A stretch of DNA of 64,000 nucleotides from Bremerella volcania (GTDB taxonomy: Bacteria > Planctomycetota > Planctomycetia > Pirellulales > Pirellulaceae), in assembly GCF_007748115.1 (NCBI RefSeq), contig NZ_CP036289.1, positions 2,728,001 to 2,792,000 on the forward strand. The letters are read 5' to 3'. Below the pieces are notes generated by a model. That model worked only from the letters and a program-made list of their open reading frames with translations, searched no databases and was not told where the DNA came from. Of this stretch, positions 15,786-24,695 are shown in pieces (within the stretch, counting starts at the first letter, position 1; each line of letters begins with the position of its first letter). A program made the translations under genes and the position numbers.

Positions 15786-17060
15786 ATGACAGCTAATCAT
15801 CGCGTTTCGCGTCGTACGTTTCTGAAAACATCCAGCGCGGCTGCCGGTTTGGCGGCTGCTCCGATGTTTATCCCTTCGACCGCATTCGGTGCCAACGATC
15901 GTGTGCTCACCGGTCACATCGGTGTCGGCGGCATGGGCCGAGGCAACCTGGGCAAGTTCCTCGACAACGCCGTGGCCGTGTGCGACGTCGACTCAAAGCA
16001 TGCCGAGAATGCCGCGAAGATCGTGCTCGATAAAAAGGATCGCAAGGTCGACGTCTTCGGCGACTACCGCAAGCTGCTGGATCGCAAAGACATTGACGCC
16101 GTTGTCGTGAGCACGCCGGACCATTGGCATGCGATCACGACCATTCACGCTTGTGAAGCAGGCAAAGATGTCTACTGCGAAAAGCCGCTGTCGCTGACGA
16201 TCAACGAAGGTCGCAGGATGGTCGAAGCGGCCCGCGCCAACAAGCGAATCGTGCAGACCGGTTCGATGCAGCGTTCGTCGTCCAACTTCCGCCGCGCGTG
16301 CGAACTGGTTCGCAACGGCTACATCGGCAAGGTTCATACGGTGCATGTCGGGATCGCCAACGCGAACGACCCCGGTAAACTGCCGCCTGATAGCAAAGCA
16401 CCGGAAAATCTGAACTACGATTTCTGGCTCGGCCCAGCCCCGCTTCGTCCGTACAACGAGAAGCGGGTTCACTACAACTTCCGCTTCTGGTGGGATTACT
16501 CGGGCGGTCAGATGACCAACTGGGGTGCCCATCACATCGACATCGCCCACTGGGGAATGGGTAAGGACGATAGCGGCCCGCTCTCGGTGCATGCCGAGCA
16601 GGTCAAGTATCATCCGGAAGGCTACCACGAAGTGCCCGAAGCTTGTCGCATCACCTATGACTATGGAGACGGCGTGAAAATGATCGTCGGCCAGGGCCAG
16701 AAGGACATCAAGATGGGTACCCGCTTCATCGGCGACAAGGGGGAAATTTACGTCAACCGTGGCGTGTTCCAGCCGTCGTCCGAGGAAATCGGTGCGATCA
16801 AGCTGAAGGATTCGGACATTCACCTGATCGACAGCAACAACCATCACAAGAACTTCCTCACTTGTATGGAAACCCGCGAACTGCCGATCTGCGACGTCGA
16901 AATCGGCCACCGCACGGCCACCGCTTGCCACCTGGGTAATATCTCTTGCCGATTGGAACGCAAGATCGAGTGGGATCCGGTTGCCGAAAAGATCACCGGC
17001 GACGACGAAGCCGCCGAAATGACCCACCGAGCCCACCGCGCACCGTACGTGCTTGGCTAA
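15786..17060 (+). CDS. Gfo/Idh/MocA-family oxidoreductase with Tat signal
   Basis: A 424-residue exported dehydrogenase. The twin-arginine signal VSRRTFLKTSSAAAG is at residues 7-21. The Rossmann NAD(P) motif HIGVGGMGRGN follows, then the family block STPDHWHAITTIHACEAGKDVYCEKPLS (residues about 115-143) containing the catalytic-lysine EKP motif. The C-terminal substrate domain has WGAHHIDIAHWGMG and ends in the planctomycete-typical form. Such proteins oxidise or reduce sugars, inositols and related compounds. Planctomycetes encode dozens of Tat-exported copies, and individual substrates are generally unknown. GAGG precedes the ATG. A strong intrinsic terminator follows at 17082-17110. Confidence 0.93.
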   Translation: MTANHRVSRRTFLKTSSAAAGLAAAPMFIPSTAFGANDRVLTGHIGVGGMGRGNLGKFLDNAVAVCDVDSKHAENAAKIVLDKKDRKVDVFGDYRKLLDRKDIDAVVVSTPDHWHAITTIHACEAGKDVYCEKPLSLTINEGRRMVEAARANKRIVQTGSMQRSSSNFRRACELVRNGYIGKVHTVHVGIANANDPGKLPPDSKAPENLNYDFWLGPAPLRPYNEKRVHYNFRFWWDYSGGQMTNWGAHHIDIAHWGMGKDDSGPLSVHAEQVKYHPEGYHEVPEACRITYDYGDGVKMIVGQGQKDIKMGTRFIGDKGEIYVNRGVFQPSSEEIGAIKLKDSDIHLIDSNNHHKNFLTCMETRELPICDVEIGHRTATACHLGNISCRLERKIEWDPVAEKITGDDEAAEMTHRAHRAPYVLG

Positions 17061-17081
17061 TCGCCGTCAGTTTCATTTCGC

Positions 17082-17110
17082 AAAAGCGGGATCCACTCGT
17101 TCCCGCTTTT
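17082..17110 (+). terminator. Intrinsic terminator after the Gfo/Idh gene
   Basis: A perfect ten-base stem, AAAAGCGGGA (17082-17091) with TCCCGCTTTT (17101-17110), with a nine-base loop and followed by CTTTT. It is 22 bases after the Gfo/Idh stop codon. Confidence 0.85.
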
Positions 17111-17173
17111 CTTTTGGGATAAACGCTGTCAGGATTTCTTGACGTTGCCGTTACCACTTTGATTCTTGAAGTT

Positions 17174-17357
17174 GATTAGCCACAGAGATCACAGAGGATA
17201 CTGAGTAGGAGAGAAGAAAGAACCAACCACGGATTTCACGGATGAACACGGATAAAAGGAGTCAACTCCGTCCACTCGAATTTATATCTGTGCTATCCGT
17301 GTAATCCGTGGTCAAATAATCTTCCCTCCGTGAACTCTGTGCCCTCTGTGGCTAATC
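17174..17357. repeat. Family A dispersed palindrome, complete simple copy (copy 2)
   Basis: The ends are an exact 14-base inverted repeat (GATTAGCCACAGAG and CTCTGTGGCTAATC). Inside are CCACGGATTTCACGGATGAA on the left and ATCCGTGTAATCCGTGGT on the right, with a loop of about 35 bases. This is the simplest copy and shows the family without an insertion. It lies just upstream of the SGNH hydrolase gene and could sit in its leader. Confidence 0.9.
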
Positions 17358-17424
17358 CCTCTTTTGCCTCCGCGTTGACGAAATCACTCTTCTCGCATTG
17401 CATACCTCCATCGGACTTCACTTC

Positions 17425-18096
17425 ATGATTCGTTTCCTCTCCAGTCTCTCTCTCGTATTGGTACTCACGGTCATGAGTTTCGCTGCCGACAAGGACGTGC
17501 CCAAGAGCATTGCCAAGTGGCAAGGCGACATGGACAAGTTCGCCAAAAAGGATCAGGAGAATCCGGTCAAGCCAGGCGGCGTTGTGTTTGTGGGCAGCAG
17601 CAGCATTCGGATGTGGGATCTCGATAAGTCGTTCCCCAAGCTGCAGGCGGTGAACCGCGGCTTTGGTGGTTCGCGTCTGGAAGACTCGGTTTACTACGCT
17701 GACCGGATCATCCTGCCGTACAAACCACGCACGGTCGTCGTCTACGCAGGGGACAACGACGTTGCCGCAGAATACACTCCGCAGCAGATTCACGAAGACT
17801 TCCGAGAGTTCGTCGCGACCATTCGTGAAGAACTGCCCCAGACGAAGATCCTGTACATCGCGGTGAAGCCAAGTCTGAAACGCTGGAACCTGATCCAGGA
17901 AGTCCGCGAGACGAACAAGCTGATCGCCCAGGAGTGTGCCCAGACCGAGAACTGCGAGTTCATCGACATCGACGCCCCGATGCTCGGCGAAGATGGCAAA
18001 CCGCGGCCAGAGTTGTTCAAAGACGATGGCCTGCACATGACCGACGAAGGTTACGCCATCTGGACTAAACAGCTCGAGCCGCACTTGAAGGACTAA
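17425..18096 (+). CDS. Exported SGNH/GDSL-type hydrolase
   Basis: A 223-residue SGNH-fold esterase with an N-terminal signal peptide (residues 3-20, cleavage near SFAA). Block I is FVGSSSIRMWD (nucleophile serine in the GSS triplet, about residue 59). Block II is the Gly in RGFGGSRLEDS, block III is YAGDNDVA with the conserved Asn, and block V is DDGLHMTDEGY with the Asp-His pair. All four SGNH residues are therefore present. Family members hydrolyse acyl esters, including acetylated sugars and lipids; the substrate here is unknown. ATG 17425 is preferred over TTG 17398 because it starts directly with the signal peptide. A bidirectional terminator separates it from rpsU. Confidence 0.9.
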   Translation: MIRFLSSLSLVLVLTVMSFAADKDVPKSIAKWQGDMDKFAKKDQENPVKPGGVVFVGSSSIRMWDLDKSFPKLQAVNRGFGGSRLEDSVYYADRIILPYKPRTVVVYAGDNDVAAEYTPQQIHEDFREFVATIREELPQTKILYIAVKPSLKRWNLIQEVRETNKLIAQECAQTENCEFIDIDAPMLGEDGKPRPELFKDDGLHMTDEGYAIWTKQLEPHLKD

Positions 18097-18123
18097 AGCC
18101 TTCGATGATTTCAGTAGTCAAGA

Positions 18124-18163
18124 AACGACAACACCCAGTGGATCCACTGGGTGTTGTCGTTTA
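18124..18163. terminator. 40-base perfect palindrome, bidirectional terminator
   Basis: Bases 18124-18143 are the exact reverse complement of 18144-18163, centred on GGATCC. The outer arms AAACGAC and GTCGTTT supply U-rich tails in both directions. It lies between the convergent SGNH hydrolase and rpsU genes and can terminate both. Confidence 0.88.
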
Positions 18164-18226
18164 TATGTGCGGCTTTAGGTTGCCGACGCCTTTTAAACAG
18201 GCCCCCGACTTCTTCTTCGTAGAAAT

Positions 18227-18424
18227 CTACTCCTGAACCAGCAAGCGTTCTTTCATGGCGCGGCGTTCGGCACGCAGGCGGGCTCGACGCTTCAGGTCGC
18301 TCGGCTTTTCGTAATACTTGCGGCGACGCATCTCTTTCTTGAGACCGCTACGCATGACCAACTTACCAAACCGACGAACTGCTTCTTGAATCGATTCCCT
18401 GTCGCGAACGAGTACCTTAACCAT
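18227..18424 (-). CDS. rpsU: 30S ribosomal protein bS21
   Basis: A 65-residue basic protein. The N-terminal [19 protein letters not shown] and the arginine/lysine-rich core [15 protein letters not shown] are the standard bS21 signature, and the length is typical. bS21 sits on the small-subunit platform near the 3' end of 16S rRNA and helps base pairing with the mRNA leader during initiation. It is monocistronic here, without the dnaG/rpoD neighbours seen in proteobacteria. A perfect palindromic terminator follows it. About 250 bases of untranslated sequence precede it, long enough for a regulatory leader, but I recognise no known element there. Confidence 0.96.
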   Translation of the reverse strand: MVKVLVRDRESIQEAVRRFGKLVMRSGLKKEMRRRKYYEKPSDLKRRARLRAERRAMKERLLVQE

Positions 18425-18676
18425 TGGTTACCTAAAGATTTCCTTTGTTTCGATAGCCCGACTTGCTGCCGGAAAAATTGGTTTATGGGAAGTGCTACCT
18501 AGATACCGGTAGACCCTGACCTCAAAGTCAAACAAGTAATATACCGCCAGAGCAAGCGATGCATCTAGTCCATTTAGGAAAAATCGCCCCTGTATACCCT
18601 GATTCTTGGGCAAATCTTGGTCAATTTAGAGAGAATGCGGCGAGTTGGGGCCGGTTTTTCCAGGTCGATCCGCCCC

Positions 18677-20164
18677 TCAGTCGAACAGCTTGGCCCCGCT
18701 GTATTCCTTCATATACCCCTTCAGATTGAGCTTGCGCATCGCGCTGTCGCTGGTCATGTAACGGATTTTGCCGAAGATCTCTCGCTCAGGGCCCCACGCT
18801 CGGTCGTACCGACCCAGGCACCAGAAGATGCCGCTGTAGCTGTTGGGATTTCGCCCATCGAGGGCGTACTTGTTGTTCAGGTGAATCAGGATCTGGGCGG
18901 CATACTCGGGCGTGTTAGTCCAGTGCAGCACCTTCTTGCCCCACAGCATCCGCAGGTAATTGTGGATCCGCCCGTCGCGCACCAGTTGTCGCTGGGCCGC
19001 GTTCCAGAGCTCGTCGTGGGTTTGGGCTTTCTCAAACTGCTCGAGCGTGTAAACGTGTTCGCGCTTGTCGTCTTTGTGATCGGCGAGCGTCTGCTGGGCC
19101 CAGTCTGGTAGCGAACTGTACTGGTCGTAGTCTTCCCGAAGGTGGCACATGTTGTAGCCTAGTTCCCGCCAGGTGATGATTTCGTCGAGGAACGACTCGG
19201 CGTTGGAACTCATGTTCCACCACCCTTCCCGGCTGCCGGTCACCTTCTTGCTGAGTTGGCTCGGCTCCCACTTTTCCTGTTGGGTCAACTCGTGGAAGAC
19301 CTCGTGCACCGAGAGGTGGCCAAAGTGCAGGTACGGTGACAACTGGCTGACGCATTCGCTTTCGACGTCGTTACGCTGCTCGGCATAACGCGGCAGGCCT
19401 TCCTTGAGGAACCACTTCATCTGCTTGCGTGCGGCGACCGATCCGCCGCAGGTATCGACCGGGCCCACTTCATGATCGATCGGCAAGCTTGAAATGAAGT
19501 CGGCCGGGCTCTCGAGCGTTCGTTTATCGATCGAAGGCCACTTCTGAATCACGTTGGCGATCAGCTTGTGGTTGGTCGCCGGAAACGACTTTTTTGCCAG
19601 TGGATTGGCGTTGGGGACGACTTCCAGGTGTGGCGGCAATTCCTTCTGTAAAAAACGCCGGAGGCTGTAGGCCCGGGGAAAGTCTCGATCGGCAGCCCGC
19701 ATCGGCAGCAGCCCGTTGCTGTCGATCGCTTCGAGCTTGACGTCCAGCTTCTTGCCCACGGCTTTCACCATCCGCGGCAGGAAGAAGCACGGGAAGTCAT
19801 CCGTCACCACGACGCACGCTTCTTTGCCGAGCGCTTTCAGAAGTCCCTTGGCGGCGTCTTTCTTCGGCTCGACGTACGGATAATAAACGACGGGGCCGTC
19901 CGACAACGCGTTTAAGTTGTCGAGCATCCCCCGCAACACGAACGTGTGCAAACGATCGCTGGCCCACTGGTACCCGACCCGCAGGGCCTCGAAGACGATC
20001 AGCGGTTTCTTGAGTTTGTCAGCCCACCACGCTGCCCTTTGGAGCGAAAAGTTGTACTCGGTTCGCCGGTTGGCGATCATCCAGTATAGGACGTACTTGC
20101 CTTCTTCGTTGACCGGAGCGTCGTTGATATCGCTGATTCGCAACTGCCAAAGTTCGGCCGACAA
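18677..20164 (-). CDS. phr: Class II CPD deoxyribodipyrimidine photolyase
   Basis: A 495-residue photolyase. The N-terminal antenna-binding domain has YVLYWMIANRRTEYNFSL, a class II hallmark. The C-terminal FAD-binding region contains LSPYLHFGHLSVHEV, ITWRELGYNMC, RMLWGKKVLHW and GRNPNSYSGIFWCLGRYDRAW, and the end IFGKIRYMTSDSAMRKL is characteristic of class II enzymes. It uses blue/near-UV light and reduced FAD to split cyclobutane pyrimidine dimers. Class II enzymes are found in eukaryotes, archaea and scattered bacteria, including planctomycetes. The start at 20164 is at the family-typical position. It is monocistronic, divergent from the next gene. Confidence 0.95.
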   Translation of the reverse strand: MSAELWQLRISDINDAPVNEEGKYVLYWMIANRRTEYNFSLQRAAWWADKLKKPLIVFEALRVGYQWASDRLHTFVLRGMLDNLNALSDGPVVYYPYVEPKKDAAKGLLKALGKEACVVVTDDFPCFFLPRMVKAVGKKLDVKLEAIDSNGLLPMRAADRDFPRAYSLRRFLQKELPPHLEVVPNANPLAKKSFPATNHKLIANVIQKWPSIDKRTLESPADFISSLPIDHEVGPVDTCGGSVAARKQMKWFLKEGLPRYAEQRNDVESECVSQLSPYLHFGHLSVHEVFHELTQQEKWEPSQLSKKVTGSREGWWNMSSNAESFLDEIITWRELGYNMCHLREDYDQYSSLPDWAQQTLADHKDDKREHVYTLEQFEKAQTHDELWNAAQRQLVRDGRIHNYLRMLWGKKVLHWTNTPEYAAQILIHLNNKYALDGRNPNSYSGIFWCLGRYDRAWGPEREIFGKIRYMTSDSAMRKLNLKGYMKEYSGAKLFD

Positions 20165-20333
20165 GGGAATTCCTTTTCGAACGGAGTGTGGAGCTCAAGT
20201 TAAATGAAACCGGATAAGGATGAATGAATTAACGATCGGTTTTCAAGAAAAAGCTGGAATCCCCATTAGGCAGTTGGTAATTTGCCGACAGCTGAATTCT
20301 ACCGAATCGCATCACGGCCAGGTGGGGGACGTC

Positions 20334-21497
20334 ATGGAACTTTTCTTACAGATCGTAGGCGGCGTTTTTGTCGGTTTGATTCTCTTTGTGGTCGTAGCCT
20401 TTTTGCTTATTCGCTGGAAGCTGCGGAGTTGGCTGAAATCGCTCGGCGATTTGATTTCGCAAGGCCTGGCCGGCGGGGTTCCTCCTTTCCGTGTGAAGCT
20501 CACCAAGCGGAGCGAACTGGACGATCCCGAAGACGAATGGGTGCAGGGCGACCACCGCAAACAGTTCGATTCGCTGAGTGAGCAGTTCGAAAGCCTCGGC
20601 TTCACCAGGCTCGAAGACTACGTGATTCAGGAGATCGCCACGCCGATGCGGGTGCTGTTGGATGGCGATCAGTCGACCGTTGGGGTTGTTTATTCTCATC
20701 CGGTGATTGGCGTCTGGTGCGACGTCGTCCGGCGTTACCAGGATGGCACCGGCTGGACCTTCGGCGGTACCAAGTATCACGGCATGGATGTTCCTCCCTT
20801 TTCGACGCATAAGTTTTTCCCCGACGAGCCGGTCGAACAAATCGTTGCCCGCTTCCGCGAAGACGCACCCGCGACCGACATGACGACGATCACCGCGGAG
20901 GAATTTCCGACCTACTTCGAGAAGGCCTATGCCCGGGAAATGGACTGGCGGATCGAACGCGGCGGCACGACCGAAGAAGAGATTCGCCGCATCGCCGAGA
21001 TGAATGGGGAGCAGTGCACCGACGAGACGGTTCGCCAGATTCAGCTTCAGTGGCGGACCGCCATTCACCAATTCATGAGCGACCGGGCCTTGAAGCGGTA
21101 TCGCAAAGAGGCCGATCTCAATTCATTCGAGTGGGATCATCTCCAAAGTTACGGCGTCGTCATTCACGAGCGGATGCACGGCGAACAACTATTGCAGGTT
21201 TTCGACGAAGAGTACTATCCCGATATTCTCAACATGGAAGATGACGAGGATGACGAAGACGCCGCCGAGATGCGCAAGCAGCGGGAAAAATGGAATCAAA
21301 GGATTTCCGAACTGGAAGACGCCCTGTCTCGTGGAACTCCCCAGCAGGTCTTCCGCGACATGATCGAGCTGCAAAACGGATCGGAATCGCAGCAATCGAA
21401 GTGGGAATTCCAAACCTCGATTACCGAGCCGATCGCGGCCGATATCTGGACGCGTACTTACGAGGACGACGAGGAGAATTGGGACGACGAGGACTAG
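20334..21497 (+). CDS. Hypothetical membrane-anchored acidic protein
   Basis: A 387-residue protein of no family I recognise. One strong N-terminal membrane helix (residues 6-27, VGGVFVGLILFVVVAFLLI) is followed by a basic stop-transfer segment (RWKLRSWLK), which suggests a cytoplasmic body. The body contains FDSLSEQFESLGFTRLEDY near residue 80 and a central Glu-rich segment. The C-terminus is very acidic (runs of Asp/Glu around EDDEDDEDAAE and at the extreme end). ATG 20334 follows GGGGG at normal spacing and is preferred over ATG 20220, which would add 38 residues before the membrane helix. No operon partner is evident. Confidence 0.8.
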   Translation: MELFLQIVGGVFVGLILFVVVAFLLIRWKLRSWLKSLGDLISQGLAGGVPPFRVKLTKRSELDDPEDEWVQGDHRKQFDSLSEQFESLGFTRLEDYVIQEIATPMRVLLDGDQSTVGVVYSHPVIGVWCDVVRRYQDGTGWTFGGTKYHGMDVPPFSTHKFFPDEPVEQIVARFREDAPATDMTTITAEEFPTYFEKAYAREMDWRIERGGTTEEEIRRIAEMNGEQCTDETVRQIQLQWRTAIHQFMSDRALKRYRKEADLNSFEWDHLQSYGVVIHERMHGEQLLQVFDEEYYPDILNMEDDEDDEDAAEMRKQREKWNQRISELEDALSRGTPQQVFRDMIELQNGSESQQSKWEFQTSITEPIAADIWTRTYEDDEENWDDED

Positions 21498-21504
21498 CGA
21501 TCGG

Positions 21505-21570
21505 TAGAGCCCGCGTGTCGCGGGTCGGATGCTCGGTATCCACTTTGTGACCCGCGACACGCAGGTCCTA
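21505..21570. terminator. Inverted repeat between convergent genes (terminator or REP-like)
   Basis: The arms 21505-21526 and 21549-21570 match at 19 of 22 positions, including an exact GCGTGTCGCGGGTC / GACCCGCGACACGC core, with a 22-base loop. It starts eight bases after the hypothetical gene's stop and touches the end of the epimerase gene. There is no poly-T tail, so it could equally be a repeat-type element. Confidence 0.6.
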
Positions 21571-21571
21571 C

Positions 21572-22930
21572 TTATTGCCGCCCTAACAGCTTCCGCAGAC
21601 AGCGTTCCAGGTTGGGGTCGCGGAAGTGGTACTGGGTTTGTTCGAGAACCTTCGGCTCCATGCGGCAACTGGAAAGGAGCATCTCGTCGGCCATTTCCCC
21701 CATGGCCAACTTCGCCGCGAAGGCTGGCACGGGGAGAAACGTCGGGCGGGAAATCACTTTACCCAACGTCTTGGTGAACTCTTCGTTGGTGACTGCTTTC
21801 GGCGTGCACAGGTTGACCGGCCCTTGAATAGCATCATTCATCATCAAGTGATGCAGCGAACCGACGACGTCGTCTAGCGAGATCCAACTCCACCACTGTT
21901 TGCCGGAACCGATCTTGCCGCCAACACCCAGCTTGAACGGCGTCAGCATCTGAGCCAGGGCGCCTCCCTTGGGGCTGAGCACAATGCCCAAACGAGCATT
22001 CACCACGCGAATGCCCGCATCACGAGCAGGCTGCGCGGCCGCTTCCCACTCCTGGCACACGTCGGCCAGAAAACCATCCCCTGGGGGCGAGGCTTCGCTC
22101 AAGATCTCATCGCCGCGATCGCCATAGAATCCCATCGCTGAAGCACACACCAAGACCTTAGGCTTGTTCTCAAGCTTCGCCAGCGATTGGCATAACAGCC
22201 GGGTTCCATCGACACGCGAACTGCGGATGGCCTGTTTCTTCTTGTCGGTCCACCGCGCGGCCACGCTTTCACCGGCCAGGTGAATGACCGCATCGAGTCC
22301 TTCGAGCTTCGCCGCGTCGATCTCTTGTTTTTTGATGTCCCACTGAATCGTGTCTTCGCCGGCCGAACGCGAAATCGAGACGACGTGGTGCCCGCCGGTG
22401 GTGAGGAACGGCCCCAACTGCGAACCGACCAGGCCGCTGGCACCGGTAATGGCGATCTTCATGGTGGGACGTTCCTGGTAACGGGCATGGGCGATCAAAT
22501 CGTGGGTGGTCGTGTCGTGCCGATAGCGAAACATCTGCAGTAGCATCTTCTCGACCTTCGACTTGCCGAACCGATCACCGAGGCTGCCGCCGGGGATCTG
22601 GTAGTCGACTTCGTCTTCCAGCACGCAGTGGCCGTCTTCGCTGGGAAGGAAGCGGTGCGTGTGCTCCCACTTGGCGAAGGGGCCGGAAACCTGGCGATCG
22701 TGAAAGTACTTGTTCGGTTCCAACGCCGTATGTTCGGCGACCCACCGCACCGGGAAGCCCCCCACGTGCATCTTGAGCACGACGCGGCTGCCGGGCGCGA
22801 TCGAATTGCTGCGCTGTTCGATCTGAATGTCTTCCCACGGAGGGATCAACCGATCGAGCGCCCCGGGCTGCTCGTGCCAATGAAACGCCGTGGCAACCGA
22901 GACAGGTATTTTGCTGCGAAATGTAAACAT
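21572..22930 (-). CDS. SRPBCC domain fused to TIGR01777-family epimerase
   Basis: A 452-residue two-domain protein. Residues 1-150 form an SRPBCC/START-like ligand-binding domain (FRSKIPVSVATAFHWHE, then WEHTHRFLP and LEDEVDYQIPGGSLGD). From about residue 157 a Rossmann epimerase of the TIGR01777/SDR39U1 (YfcH) group begins with MKIAITGASGLVGSQL; it shows HLAGESVAARWT, SAMGFYGDRGDE and the C-terminal DUF1731 segment FLPVPAFAAKLAMGEMADE. The same fusion occurs in several bacterial phyla; the physiological substrate is not established. ATG 22930 is used because the SRPBCC domain begins there; the longer frame adds eight residues. It is convergent with the acidic membrane protein gene. Confidence 0.9.
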   Translation of the reverse strand: MFTFRSKIPVSVATAFHWHEQPGALDRLIPPWEDIQIEQRSNSIAPGSRVVLKMHVGGFPVRWVAEHTALEPNKYFHDRQVSGPFAKWEHTHRFLPSEDGHCVLEDEVDYQIPGGSLGDRFGKSKVEKMLLQMFRYRHDTTTHDLIAHARYQERPTMKIAITGASGLVGSQLGPFLTTGGHHVVSISRSAGEDTIQWDIKKQEIDAAKLEGLDAVIHLAGESVAARWTDKKKQAIRSSRVDGTRLLCQSLAKLENKPKVLVCASAMGFYGDRGDEILSEASPPGDGFLADVCQEWEAAAQPARDAGIRVVNARLGIVLSPKGGALAQMLTPFKLGVGGKIGSGKQWWSWISLDDVVGSLHHLMMNDAIQGPVNLCTPKAVTNEEFTKTLGKVISRPTFLPVPAFAAKLAMGEMADEMLLSSCRMEPKVLEQTQYHFRDPNLERCLRKLLGRQ

Positions 22931-23078
22931 GCCAACACCCTCCGAGAAGAACACTCTCCATCGGACTGACCGCTAAGTGTCAGAGCGGTTAACCAACCCC
23001 CTGATTTTACAGCAAAGTGCGTGCGAAAGCATGTTTCTGCCACGCCCCAATCACCAACGCTTGCGCGCATTTCTTTCC

Positions 23079-23252
23079 AATCCCCTCGCCCCTTGGGGGA
23101 GAGGGTTAGGGTGAGGGGTAATCCCGCTTGTCAGAAGTGCATGCGCGATCCAAGTTCCACTTCTTTTAGAAACACACATCCGGCGATGCAAGGCAAAAGT
23201 CGTATCAGAAACCTCTCACCCTAGCTCACTCCCTGCGAGGGAGAGGGGACAA
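23079..23252. repeat. Family B dispersed inverted repeat (copy 2)
   Basis: Two halves: CCCCTCGCCCCTTGGGGGAG followed by AGGGTTAGGGTGAGGGG (23083-23120), and TCACCCTAGCTCACTCCCTG followed by CGAGGGAGAGGGGAC (23217-23250). The roughly 100 bases between show no ORF. The copy fills most of the gap upstream of the epimerase gene. Confidence 0.8.
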
Positions 23253-23260
23253 GAGTTTGT

Positions 23261-23860
23261 TTATGGCGGCCCGCGTTCTTTCGCGTTATCGATTGCAGGG
23301 GCCATACTCACGTCTTCATGGGCATATCTTGCTTGCTGTTGAGGGGAAGGTGCAACTGGGGCTTGTACGGCGACCTCATCCACATGCCCACGCGGACGTG
23401 GACATGGCACCCTTCGTTGCTTCAGCAAATTCCGCAGCCGCTTGATCTCGCTTCCTTGCCGGTCGAGGACCTGCAAGTGAAACGAAACCCACCCGAACGC
23501 ACGGTCCAACTGTTTGGCGGAAGGAACTCGCAGTCTGTCGATAATCTCGCCAGCGAAAGCGGTTGGCGCCGGTTGCTGAGGGCGTCGGGGCTGCGGCGGC
23601 CGTGTCTTCTTGCATTGGGAAGTCGACCTCGAGGTTTGGGCGAGCGTCTGGTTTTCTCGCGAAGCAAGCTCTGCGTCAGGCGGATCCGGCGGCGGCGGAC
23701 CCACCGTAATGACCAACTGCCCGACCACATCGGCCGGTATCTCTACCAACGTTCCACAGGCAGAGCACACGAAAGTCTTCCCCGCGCGCACCACCACCTG
23801 CGGGGCGTTCCCTTTGGGAAACGATCCGCAGGGATCCGATGGTGCGTGGGCTTGGGACAT
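23261..23860 (-). CDS. Hypothetical zinc-ribbon-like protein, proline-rich
   Basis: A 199-residue ORF of uncertain reality. Residues 27-42 (GKTFVCSACGTLVEIP) look like half of a zinc ribbon with one CxxC pair. The following LVITVGPPPPDPPDAE and a Ser/Thr/Lys/Pro stretch are low complexity, and residues 105-150 (FAGEIIDRLRVPSAKQLDRAFGW is the start of this) look helical with heptad-like leucines (SEIKRLRNLLKQRR). No second CxxC pair is evident, so any zinc site would need a partner. The codon pattern is compatible with coding, and no competing ORF on the other strand is more convincing. The function is unknown. Confidence 0.5.
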   Translation of the reverse strand: MSQAHAPSDPCGSFPKGNAPQVVVRAGKTFVCSACGTLVEIPADVVGQLVITVGPPPPDPPDAELASRENQTLAQTSRSTSQCKKTRPPQPRRPQQPAPTAFAGEIIDRLRVPSAKQLDRAFGWVSFHLQVLDRQGSEIKRLRNLLKQRRVPCPRPRGHVDEVAVQAPVAPSPQQQARYAHEDVSMAPAIDNAKERGPP

Positions 23861-24009
23861 GGTGATGCTCGTTACGGGTTGAGTGGAACGGTGAACTGGT
23901 TACCCAGATCGAGAGTGATCCGAGGACTGATAAGAGTAATTTAGGGGCGAAGCGCTTCAGTGAGATAGTGCGCTTGGAAAAAAATTGAGAGATTGGCCTG
24001 CGTGCCGAG

Positions 24010-24567
24010 TTACTCGGCATTCGGGTCAGCGTGAGAACTGCCAGGTAGTTCACTTTGCGTAGCGGCGCTGGGGGTACTTTGCACCCACAGACATCCCAGA
24101 AGCGAGCAAGGCACCGCCGTCAGTACCCACCAATAATCGCTGCCGAGAGTCGACCAGCTCCAACCCCAATAGGCCGAAATGGCAATCGGCGGCACAGTCA
24201 AAGCAAGTGTACCCGACAAGACGCAGACCAGAGGAGCCCAGCGAAGTCGACGGTGCGCGATAAACGCCCCGGATGCCAAAAACGGAACGAAGACGGCCAC
24301 GACCAGGTGAAAGATGCTCTCATCGGTTTTGCCAAACAAGATGAGCGTCAAGATGAACCCGAGAAGCATCGAGATCACATGAACGGCCGTCCCGGAAATC
24401 AGGTTGTAGACGAATTGCCCGAGATCTCGAAGCATGAGGCGTTCTCGATGGAGCCGAATGACTTCAAATTCGGCAGGATGGTAGCTTAAAACCCCACCGT
24501 ATCCTATTGCCGTCTGCGCATCCAATCCGATAGGGGCGCCCAACGGAAGTCCCGGAATTCGTTGCAA
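24010..24567 (-). CDS. Hypothetical four-helix membrane protein
   Basis: A 185-residue protein with about four predicted membrane helices: around 57-78 (VHVISMLLGFILTLILFG), 86-103 (HLVVAVFVPFLASGAFI), 110-130 (PLVCVLSGTLALTVPPI) and 143-160. The C-terminal tail is hydrophilic. The first 44 residues are not hydrophobic, and ATG 24435 (MLRDLGQF) is an alternative start that would give a 141-residue protein starting just before the first helix. No family is recognised. The neighbours on both sides are unrelated, so context gives no role. Confidence 0.65.
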   Translation of the reverse strand: MQRIPGLPLGAPIGLDAQTAIGYGGVLSYHPAEFEVIRLHRERLMLRDLGQFVYNLISGTAVHVISMLLGFILTLILFGKTDESIFHLVVAVFVPFLASGAFIAHRRLRWAPLVCVLSGTLALTVPPIAISAYWGWSWSTLGSDYWWVLTAVPCSLLGCLWVQSTPSAATQSELPGSSHADPNAE

Positions 24568-24695
24568 AATGGCTGGTGTAGAGGCATTCGATTCAGGGCG
24601 CAGACATCAATAATAACTTCAGACCGAAATACTGTTGGCAAACATGCACCTTGTTCGCAATGGCCAGAGACCAGTGGCGCACAGATGGCCCTACC

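Noticed and set aside
18428-18613. 61-codon minus-strand ORF upstream of rpsU
   Set aside because: AT-rich leader region with no ribosome-binding site. It is more likely the rpsU untranslated leader.
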